Positions 57,047 to 64,000 of a stretch of 64,000 bases of DNA are shown here, in pieces (the first letter of the stretch is position 1; every line of letters starts with the position of its first letter). This DNA is from Flavobacterium sp. M31R6. Its GTDB lineage: Bacteria; Bacteroidota; Bacteroidia; Flavobacteriales; Flavobacteriaceae. The position numbers and the translations under genes are program-made. The notes beneath the pieces were generated by a model that was not told the origin of the DNA, searched no databases, and was given only the letters and a program-made list of their open reading frames with translations. The stretch covers positions 1,364,001 to 1,428,000 of the forward strand of contig NZ_CP054141.1 in assembly GCF_013284035.1 (NCBI RefSeq), read 5' to 3'.

Positions 57047-58198
57047 ATGGAGTTTGATTTTTTAGAACCATTAAGTGAAGAATTTCTAAACTATGTTTTA
57101 GGTTTGTCTGCTCAACATTTGGGCAGTAAAATTGTTTTACATACTAATGAAGCAATACCCGATTTGAATAAAATTAATATTGCAATAATTGGTGTTCTTG
57201 AGAATAGAGGTGATAAGGAATGTAATATTGATGTTGATCTAAACGCGATTCGAAAAGAATTATATGGAATGTTTCCTGGTAATTGGAATGTTACAATTGG
57301 AGATTTAGGCGATATTCTTCCTGGAAACTCAAAAGAGGATACTTTTTTTGCATTAAAAAAAATAGCTTCAAGTCTTATAAAAAGAAAAATCATACCTATA
57401 GTTATTGGAGGATCTCAGGATTTAACCTATGCATTATATAGAGGATACGATGATTTGGAGCAAATGGTGAATTTAGTATCTATTGATAGTAGGTTTGATT
57501 TTGGTAAGGAAAATGAGACTATTAGTTCTGATTCTTTTTTAACTAAAATTATTATAGATGAGCCTAATAATCTGTTTAATTTTTGTAATATTGGCTATCA
57601 GACCTATTACAATTCTCAGGAGGAAATTGATCTTATAGAGAAGTTGTTTTTTGATGCATATCGTTTGGGTGAAGTTTCGAATAATATTTCAATTTCGGAA
57701 CCAGTTTTTAGAGATGCAGATGTTGTGAGTATAGATTTGAATTCAGTAAAATCATCAGATTCTGGTAATTTTACAGTTTTTAACCCAAATGGATTTAATG
57801 GTAAAGAAATTTGCACATTATCGAGATATGCTGGGATAAGCGATAAAGTAAGTTCGTTTGGAGTTTTTAATCACAATAATACAAAACAAGAAGCTGTAAT
57901 TATAGCGCAGATATTTTGGTATTTTATAGAAGGTTATCATTATAGATCAAATGAGTATCCTTTTGGGAGTAGAGAAAATTATTTAAAATATATAGTTCCG
58001 CTTGAAGAAGAGGATTTGGTATTTTATAAAAGTGATAAAACGGATCGTTGGTGGATTGAGATACCATTTATTTCAAACACCAGCAATAAATTGAAAAAAA
58101 ACACGTTATTACCGTGTTCTTATGAGGAGTATTTGGCTGCCTGTAATCAGGAAATGCCTGAAAGGTGGTGGAAAGCGCAGCGGAAAAACGTTATATAA
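57047..58198 (+). CDS. Arginase/formimidoylglutamase-fold protein with lost metal ligands
   Basis: 383-aa protein of the ureohydrolase fold. The three ligand motifs are in the right order but altered. GGDH appears as G121-G-S-Q124-D. DAHxD appears as D147-S-R149-F-D151, and SxDxD as S228-I-D230-L-N232. Thus two motif histidines and one aspartate that bind the Mn pair are replaced. Automatic annotation would call it formimidoylglutamase, but no hut genes are near and catalysis is doubtful. It lies between topA and gldK, a position I recall from other gliding flavobacteria. A structural or regulatory role is inferred. Confidence 0.8.
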   Translation: MEFDFLEPLSEEFLNYVLGLSAQHLGSKIVLHTNEAIPDLNKINIAIIGVLENRGDKECNIDVDLNAIRKELYGMFPGNWNVTIGDLGDILPGNSKEDTFFALKKIASSLIKRKIIPIVIGGSQDLTYALYRGYDDLEQMVNLVSIDSRFDFGKENETISSDSFLTKIIIDEPNNLFNFCNIGYQTYYNSQEEIDLIEKLFFDAYRLGEVSNNISISEPVFRDADVVSIDLNSVKSSDSGNFTVFNPNGFNGKEICTLSRYAGISDKVSSFGVFNHNNTKQEAVIIAQIFWYFIEGYHYRSNEYPFGSRENYLKYIVPLEEEDLVFYKSDKTDRWWIEIPFISNTSNKLKKNTLLPCSYEEYLAACNQEMPERWWKAQRKNVI

Positions 58199-58397
58199 AT
58201 TTTAAGTTTTAAATCGCTTATTGAATTTGTAGTAAAAGCGTTAATTTTATGTGGATATTTGAAATATTTACGATATACTTACAAATATTTTAAAATGATG
58301 TTTTTTGTCGTTCTTTTTTAGCGCTTTGGCGATAAAATATTTTTTTTTTAGAATTTTTAACATACATTTGACCAAATATTAAGTGACTATAAAAGAA

Positions 58398-58428
58398 TTG
58401 TTTTTTAGATAAAAAATAAATAGGTTTG
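58398..58428 (+). promoter_or_regulatory. Candidate gldK promoter
   Basis: TTG (58398-58400), 20-base spacer and TAGGTTTG (58421-58428), an exact TAnnTTTG box, 37 bases before the gldK ATG. A second exact box, TACATTTG at 58363-58370, has no TTG at the right distance. Confidence 0.6.
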
Positions 58429-58465
58429 CAGTCCTATTAATAATGAATAGATAACCCCAATTTTT

Positions 58466-59875
58466 ATGAAGAATTTCATTGCATTTACGGCAATTTTAAC
58501 AGTGTTGATTAGCTGTGGTAGATCAAGCGACAAAGGAGAGTTGGTTGGTGTAAAAGGAGCAAAGTGGCATCCTGAAAAACCTTATGGAATGACACTAGTA
58601 CCTGGTGGATCATATATCATGGGTAAATCTGATGATGATGTTGCCAATGTTGCAGACGCGCCAACAAAAACAGTTACTGTTAGGGCATTTTATATGGACG
58701 AAACAGAAATTACAAATAGTGAATACCGACAATTTGTTGAATGGGTAAAAGATTCTACGATTCGTTTTCGTTTAGCTATTTTGGCTGAAGAAAGTGGTCA
58801 AGGGGCTGCTAGTGATGGGAAAGGAAAAGGAAAGAATACAGGAAGTATAGCTGACTATTCTTTTAGTAATAATAATTCCGATCCAGAAAAAATGACTGCC
58901 TACGATAAATACATGTATGATAACTATTATAGTATCGGTACAGATAAAGATCCGAACGCTTATAAAAGATTGAATAGAAAAGCTAAATTAGTTAAGGATG
59001 TTAAAAAATATCCAGATGAGTATTACACAGAAGTAATGGATTCTATGTATTTGCCTCTAGAAGCATCTTATAATGGATTGAGAACTATAGATGTAAATAA
59101 GCTTAAATTCCGTTATACATGGATGGATATTCAAGCTGCTGCTAAAGCTAAAGTAGGTAAAAGACAAGATTTTATTAGAACTGAAGAGGTAAAAGTGTAT
59201 CCTGATACTACTGTTTGGATTAAGGATTTTGCTTATTCATATAATGAACCAATGCACAATGATTATTTTTGGCACAAAGCTTATGGTGAATATCCTGTAG
59301 TTGGTGTGACGTGGAGTCAGGCAAAAGCTTTTTGTGAATGGAGAACTTTAAACAAAAATAGCTATTTAAAATCTAAGAAAAATCACGTTGATAATGTGAA
59401 CTCGTTTAGATTACCTACAGAAGCAGAGTGGGAATACGCTGCTAGAGGTGGTCTTGAATCAGCTACTTTCCCATGGGGAGGACCTTACACAAAAAGTGAC
59501 AGAGGATGTTTCTTGGCTAATTTCAAACCTAATAGAGGTGATTATGCTGCAGATCAAGCTTTGTATACTGTAGAGGCTAAATCTTATGAAACTAACGGCT
59601 ATAACTTATATAATATGGCTGGTAACGTTTCAGAATGGACGGATTCTGCTTATGATGCGAACTCTTATGATTTTGTATCTACAATGAATCCTGCTGTTAT
59701 AGATAATTCAAATAAACGTAAAGTTGTAAGAGGTGGATCTTGGAAAGATGTTGCTTATTTCCTTCAAGTAAGTACACGTGCATTTGAATACGCAGATTCA
59801 GCTAGAAGTTATATCGGATTCAGAACAGTTCAAGATTATATGGGAACTCAGACTACCGGTAAGAATAAAAAATAA
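58466..59875 (+). CDS. gldK: Gliding motility lipoprotein GldK, type IX secretion
   Basis: 469-aa outer-membrane lipoprotein that forms the periplasmic ring of the type IX secretion system with GldN. The lipobox is LISC with the lipidated Cys at 17. The body is a formylglycine-generating-enzyme/sulfatase-modifying fold: VPGGSYIMG, DETEITNSEYRQF, VGVTWSQAKAFCEW, RLPTEAEWEYAARGG, NMAGNVSEW and VVRGGSW. It begins the gldKLMN operon. Confidence 0.95.
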   Translation: MKNFIAFTAILTVLISCGRSSDKGELVGVKGAKWHPEKPYGMTLVPGGSYIMGKSDDDVANVADAPTKTVTVRAFYMDETEITNSEYRQFVEWVKDSTIRFRLAILAEESGQGAASDGKGKGKNTGSIADYSFSNNNSDPEKMTAYDKYMYDNYYSIGTDKDPNAYKRLNRKAKLVKDVKKYPDEYYTEVMDSMYLPLEASYNGLRTIDVNKLKFRYTWMDIQAAAKAKVGKRQDFIRTEEVKVYPDTTVWIKDFAYSYNEPMHNDYFWHKAYGEYPVVGVTWSQAKAFCEWRTLNKNSYLKSKKNHVDNVNSFRLPTEAEWEYAARGGLESATFPWGGPYTKSDRGCFLANFKPNRGDYAADQALYTVEAKSYETNGYNLYNMAGNVSEWTDSAYDANSYDFVSTMNPAVIDNSNKRKVVRGGSWKDVAYFLQVSTRAFEYADSARSYIGFRTVQDYMGTQTTGKNKK

Positions 59876-59927
59876 CCCCAAATTTAAATAAAAATAACCT
59901 ATAAATTAACTTTAAAATTTTTAAAAG

Positions 59928-60557
59928 ATGGCAATATTGAGCAAAAAAGCAATGAATTTTACCTATGGTATGGGAGCGGCAGTAGTAATTATCGGAGCCC
60001 TATTTAAAATTCAACATTACCCTGGAGCTAGTGCGTTATTAATAATTGGTCTTTGTACAGAAGCTTTCATTTTTGCTCTATCGGCATTCGAACCAGTTGA
60101 ACATGAATTAGATTGGTCGTTGGTATATCCTGAATTGGCAGGTGGTGAAAAATCAGAGAAAAAAGAAGTTGCTTCTGATGATGCTGACGGAATGTTATCT
60201 TCTAAATTAGATGCATTGTTAAAAGAAGCTAAAATTGATGGTGAATTGATGAGTAGTCTTGGAAGTAGTATTAGAAATTTTGAAGATGCGTCAAGAAATA
60301 TCTCTCCTACAGTTGATTCTATCGCTGCAACTAAAAAATACAGTGAAGAATTGTCTATGGCTGCTGCTCAAATGGAATCTTTAAATAGCTTATATAAAGT
60401 ACAGTTAGAGAGTGCTGCTAGAAATGCTGAAGCTAATAAAGAAATTGCCGAGAATGCTGGTAAATTAAAAGAGCAAATGCAATCAATGACTGCAAATATT
60501 GCATCTTTAAATAATGTATATGGTGGTATGCTTACTGCAATGAGTAATAAAGGATAA
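59928..60557 (+). CDS. gldL: Gliding motor protein GldL
   Basis: 209-aa inner-membrane protein. Two N-terminal membrane helices (about residues 13-29 and 35-55, with IKIQHYPGASALL between) precede a cytoplasmic coiled-coil region of Lys/Glu/Ala heptads. With GldM it forms the proton-driven rotary motor powering type IX secretion and gliding. The helix 2 Glu in CTEAFIFALSAFEP is probably part of the ion path. It lies 52 bases after gldK. Confidence 0.95.
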   Translation: MAILSKKAMNFTYGMGAAVVIIGALFKIQHYPGASALLIIGLCTEAFIFALSAFEPVEHELDWSLVYPELAGGEKSEKKEVASDDADGMLSSKLDALLKEAKIDGELMSSLGSSIRNFEDASRNISPTVDSIAATKKYSEELSMAAAQMESLNSLYKVQLESAARNAEANKEIAENAGKLKEQMQSMTANIASLNNVYGGMLTAMSNKG

Positions 60558-60609
60558 TTAGTTTTTTAACTATATATTATAATATTAAATAATAAACTAA
60601 TTAGAAAAA

Positions 60610-62169
60610 ATGGCAGGAGGAAAATTAACCCCTAGACAGAAGATGATTAACCTGATGTACTTGGTTTTCATCGCGATGTTAGCATTGAATATGTCCAAAG
60701 AAGTATTATCAGCTTTTGGATTAATAAATGAAAGATTTGAAACAGCAAATGGTTTAGCATTATCTTCAAATGAAGCTATTTTGGCGGATTTGGATCTTAA
60801 AGCGCAAGATAAACCAGAGCAATATAAAGTACCTAATGAAATTGGGAAAAAGGTTAACGCAGCAACTAATACTTTTTATAAATATGTAGAATCTTTGAAA
60901 TCAGATTTTACTAAAGATATAAAAAGAGAAGAGAATGGTAAATTGCCATACGAGACTATGGATAATTCATCAAAATTAGATGAATCTTGGTTTAGTGGAG
61001 ATGGCTTGTCAGCAAAAGGTAAAGAAGTTGTTGCAGCTGTTGAGGCATATAAGTCTGCTATTAAATCTGCAATTGGAAGCGATGCTAAATTTAAAGATAT
61101 TGCAGCAGAGTTTAATACGAAGTTCAATACAGGAGATGTAGTTGATAGAGAAGGTGTGAAAAAAAATAATTTAGATTATAATTTTAAACATTTCCCTCTT
61201 ATCGCTTCTGTAGCTAAGTTAACTGCTATTCAAAATGATGTTAATACAATTGAGAATCAAATTTTGAGTAGATTAACCGGTTCAACTGCTGTTGCAGCTG
61301 CATCTATGAAAAATTATACTGCAATTGTAATTCCTGAAAAATCTGCTTTCTTCGCTGGAGAAGCTGTAAAAGGAAAAATAGTTCTTGGACGTTTTGACAA
61401 AGCAACAGTTCCTACTAAAGTTGTAGTGAACGGTAGTAATTTAAATCTTGGTTCTGCTTTGCATGATGGTCAAGTTGATTTTAGTTTTGGTGCAGGTAAT
61501 GTTGGTGAACACGACATTAATGGTAACTTTACTTTTATGGAAGATGGTAAACCAGTTGCTATTCCTATTGTAGGAAACTATGTAGTGGTTCCAAAACCAA
61601 ACTCAGCAACTATTTCTGCAGATAAAATGAATGTTGTTTATAGAGGTGTTATTAATCCTATGACAATTTCTTTTGCAGGAGTTTCTGCTGATAAAGTTTC
61701 AGCATCGGCTCCAGGATTGAGTTCTGCTGGAAAACCAGGTGCTTACAACATGAATCCAGGACAAGGTTCTGAAGTTGTTATTAATGTAACAGGTACTTTG
61801 CCTGACGGATCTAAAGTGTCAGATAAAAAAGCATACAGAATTAAAGGTATTCCACCTCCAGTTGGTGCAATTGGTGGAGAAATGGGAGTTGTTAAAGGAG
61901 CTAAGTCTCGTTTAGAAGTTTCACAAATTTCTGCGAAACTTCCTGATTTTGATTTTAATGTTCAATTGAATGTTGTTGGATTTACTTTGAAAGTTGCTGG
62001 ACAGGCTGCTGTGATTGTATCTGGTGACAGAGTTAATGCACAATGTAAAACTGCTTTAGCCAGAGCAACAAGAGGAGATCAAGTAACTATTTCAGATATT
62101 AAAACTAAATTGGTTGGTTCTGACATCATGCTTTCAAGAACTGCTGCAGTAATTTACGAAATACAATAA
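60610..62169 (+). CDS. gldM: Gliding motor protein GldM
   Basis: 519-aa bitopic protein: short cytoplasmic N-terminus, one membrane helix (about residues 14-33, LMYLVFIAMLALNMSKEVL), then four periplasmic domains reaching the GldK/GldN ring. The charged MSKEV end of the helix and the beta-rich D3/D4 region (GVINPMTISFAGVSADKV) are visible. Forms a 2:5 motor with GldL in the known structures. It lies 52 bases after gldL. Confidence 0.95.
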   Translation: MAGGKLTPRQKMINLMYLVFIAMLALNMSKEVLSAFGLINERFETANGLALSSNEAILADLDLKAQDKPEQYKVPNEIGKKVNAATNTFYKYVESLKSDFTKDIKREENGKLPYETMDNSSKLDESWFSGDGLSAKGKEVVAAVEAYKSAIKSAIGSDAKFKDIAAEFNTKFNTGDVVDREGVKKNNLDYNFKHFPLIASVAKLTAIQNDVNTIENQILSRLTGSTAVAAASMKNYTAIVIPEKSAFFAGEAVKGKIVLGRFDKATVPTKVVVNGSNLNLGSALHDGQVDFSFGAGNVGEHDINGNFTFMEDGKPVAIPIVGNYVVVPKPNSATISADKMNVVYRGVINPMTISFAGVSADKVSASAPGLSSAGKPGAYNMNPGQGSEVVINVTGTLPDGSKVSDKKAYRIKGIPPPVGAIGGEMGVVKGAKSRLEVSQISAKLPDFDFNVQLNVVGFTLKVAGQAAVIVSGDRVNAQCKTALARATRGDQVTISDIKTKLVGSDIMLSRTAAVIYEIQ

Positions 62170-62214
62170 TATTTAAGTTACTATTCTACTTAAATAACTT
62201 AATAATTAATAAAG

Positions 62215-63204
62215 ATGAAGACTAAAAATTTAGTTGCGGTTATAGCATTTGTTGCGGGAAGTTTTTCTTCATTTGCACAGTCTAATTTACTGAATGCTAA
62301 GACGCCAGATCAAATTGGGGTAAAAACTAAATCTCAAGTATCTCTTGACAATGATAAGCCATTGGCTTATGGTTATGTGGATGATAGAGATATATTGATG
62401 GGTAAAACTACATGGGAGATTGTTGATTTGAGCGAAAGATTTAATTTTCCTCTTTATTTTCCAATCGATTCAACTAATATTGGAAAAGACAGAAGATCAT
62501 TATTTGATGTTTTGATTAAAGGTATTAAGACAAATAAAATAACTGAAGTGTATGCTGATGATTATTTTAATACCAAAAAAACTTTCAAAGACATGAGTAG
62601 TTCATTTACTTATATTGATACTACCAATGCAGGTAGAGAAGAAGTAAATGCCAATAGAGACTTGTATTACCCAAAAGCAAAAGCGTCGGTTACTTATAAA
62701 ACTGTCAAAGGTAAAAAAGTAAAAGTGGTTGGTCCTGCTACTGTTCCCGTTGCTAAAGTTTTAGATCCTCAATTTATTGATAAAAGAGAACTAACAGCAC
62801 AAGATATCACAGGATACAAATTAAAAGGGTATTGGTATTTTGATAAACGTCAAAGTGAATTGAAATATCGTTTATTAGGTATCTGTCCAATTGCTCCAGA
62901 AGCTAGAGAAGTTGGTAGTGAAAATCCTGATTATATTGATTTGTTCTGGATATTCTATCCTTCGATTCGTGATTATTTGCATCAGTATTTGGCTTTCAAC
63001 GAGAAAAATTCGGCTATGCCAGTTTCTTTTGATAGAATTTTAGATTCACGTCAATTTAGTGGTGTAATTTACAAAGAAGAAAATGTATACGGTGACCGTT
63101 TGATTACTGAATATGTAAACGAAAACGCTTTGAATCAATTATTAGAATCAGATAGAATTAAAGATAAAATTCGTGATTTCGAACATGATATGTGGAATTA
63201 CTAA
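62215..63204 (+). CDS. gldN: Gliding motility protein GldN
   Basis: 329-aa periplasmic protein with a signal peptide (residues 1-21, ending FAQ). It shows DRDILMGKTTWEIVDLSERFNFPLYFP (split here by residue limits), a KAKASVTY strand, and LKGYWYFDKRQSELKYRLLGICP. It partners GldK in the secretion ring. Last gene of the operon, with a strong terminator 20 bases later. Confidence 0.94.
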   Translation: MKTKNLVAVIAFVAGSFSSFAQSNLLNAKTPDQIGVKTKSQVSLDNDKPLAYGYVDDRDILMGKTTWEIVDLSERFNFPLYFPIDSTNIGKDRRSLFDVLIKGIKTNKITEVYADDYFNTKKTFKDMSSSFTYIDTTNAGREEVNANRDLYYPKAKASVTYKTVKGKKVKVVGPATVPVAKVLDPQFIDKRELTAQDITGYKLKGYWYFDKRQSELKYRLLGICPIAPEAREVGSENPDYIDLFWIFYPSIRDYLHQYLAFNEKNSAMPVSFDRILDSRQFSGVIYKEENVYGDRLITEYVNENALNQLLESDRIKDKIRDFEHDMWNY

Positions 63205-63223
63205 TTTCATAATATTTTACAAC

Positions 63224-63260
63224 AAAAACTCTTACTTAATTTAAGTAAGAGTTTTTTGTT
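63224..63260 (+). terminator. Terminator of gldKLMN
   Basis: AAAAACTCTTACTTAA (63224-63239) pairs perfectly with the complement at 63241-63256 and runs into TTTTTT. Confidence 0.93.
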
Positions 63261-63282
63261 TTTTACATTTATTACATTATTT

Positions 63283-64000
63283 ATGATTGATTATATAATT
63301 GTTGGGTCAGGTTTGGCGGGTATTTCTTTTGCTGAGACGGCTTTGTTGAATAATAAAACTGTTGTGGTTTTTAACGATGATTCCCAAAATTCGTCCAAAA
63401 TTGCTGGAGGGCTTTATAATCCTGTTATCTTAAAGCGCTTTAGTGAAGTTTGGCAAGCTCAAGAGCAATTACAATTAATGGAGGACTTTTACTCGCGACT
63501 TAGCAATAAGATTGAAACTATGGTCGATTTCAAAATACCAATATTAAGAAAGTTTTTCTCTATAGAAGAACAAAATAATTGGTTTGCTGCATCGGATAAA
63601 CCAGCTTTGGCACCCTTTTTGTCTACTTCTTTAATCTTTAAAACTTTTGAAGGTATAGATTCTCCTTTTGGTTATGGTGAAGTATTACAGACTGGATATG
63701 TTGATACAGCTTTGTTGGTTTCTGAATATCATGATTATCTGTTATCTCACCAACTTTTGAGAAATGAAACTTTTAATTATGATGCTTTAATTGTTAAAGG
63801 CGATGGAGTTTCTTATAAAGCTATAGATGCGAAGCATATTGTGTTTGCAGAGGGATTTGGTCTACATGCCAATCCTTTTTTTAATGAACTTCCTTTGGAT
63901 GGTACAAAAGGAGAATTATTCATTATAAAAGCGCCGCTTTTAAACTTAGATGTTATTGTAAATACCAGTGTTTTTATTTTACCGTTGGGTAATGATTTAT
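63283..64000 (+). CDS. FAD-dependent oxidoreductase, 3' part outside the window
   Basis: An ATG at 63283 opens a frame to the window end (239 codons). The N-terminus MIDYIIVGSGLAGISFAE is a dinucleotide-binding GxGxxG motif, followed by VVVFNDDSQNSSKIAGGLYNP, the pattern of DAO-type glycine/D-amino-acid oxidases. The later ELPLDGTKGELFII fits the same family. The substrate cannot be inferred from the part seen. It lies 23 bases after the gldN terminator; a linked function in gliding is not implied. Confidence 0.85.
   Translation, partial: MIDYIIVGSGLAGISFAETALLNNKTVVVFNDDSQNSSKIAGGLYNPVILKRFSEVWQAQEQLQLMEDFYSRLSNKIETMVDFKIPILRKFFSIEEQNNWFAASDKPALAPFLSTSLIFKTFEGIDSPFGYGEVLQTGYVDTALLVSEYHDYLLSHQLLRNETFNYDALIVKGDGVSYKAIDAKHIVFAEGFGLHANPFFNELPLDGTKGELFIIKAPLLNLDVIVNTSVFILPLGNDL

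Overview
This AT-rich window reads as a chromosomal segment of a Flavobacterium-type member of the Bacteroidota. Four things point there: the gene order of the division/cell-wall cluster, a short (287 aa) primary sigma factor, promoters of the TAnnTTTG type, and the gldKLMN gliding/type IX secretion locus. No integrase, transposase, phage gene or CRISPR array is visible.

Layout. (1) 23-15915, + strand: the complete division and cell-wall (dcw) cluster mraZ-rsmH-ftsL-ftsI-murE-mraY-murD-ftsW-murG-murC-ftsQ-ftsA-ftsZ. It makes lipid II with meso-diaminopimelate and builds the divisome. (2) 16275-20661: yqeY, tRNA-Arg(UCG), a membrane-anchored metallopeptidase, a CBS protein, rpe, rpoD and a small membrane protein. 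(3) 21039-23944, - strand: an unknown 140-aa protein, a TPR histidine kinase and a LytTR response regulator. (4) 24316-33351, - strand: an accessory envelope operon, read as secreted unknown, STN-type TonB-dependent receptor, three tandem DUF4249 lipoproteins, MG2-like secreted protein. (5) 33745-36970: pnp, rpsO and a free-methionine-sulfoxide-reductase-like GAF protein. (6) 37042-40394: exosortase XrtF with its membrane partner, then an ATP-cone/PD-(D/E)XK nuclease fusion beside a beta-CASP RNA nuclease. (7) 40464-43386: a putative metal-handling set (HYC_CC_PP protein, TonB receptor, HMA protein), followed by dedA. (8) 44610-52266, - strand: miaB, a GxxExxY protein enclosed by perfect 29-bp inverted repeats, a 47-aa membrane protein, a sigma-54 activator, lptE, a TPR-like protein, secG, groES and groEL. 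(9) 52519-64000: glpD, divergent topA, an arginase-fold protein that has lost metal ligands, gldKLMN, and the start of a FAD-dependent oxidoreductase cut by the window edge.

Most genes are core housekeeping with recognisable motifs. The accessory points of most interest are the DUF4249 triplet operon, the ATP-cone nuclease/beta-CASP pair, XrtF with no visible substrate, the repeat-bounded GxxExxY unit, and the apparent pseudo-ureohydrolase between topA and gldK. Factor-independent terminators separate most units, and at least six start regions carry an exact TAnnTTTG box. Four degenerate copies of what looks like one intergenic repeat family lie only between transcription units.
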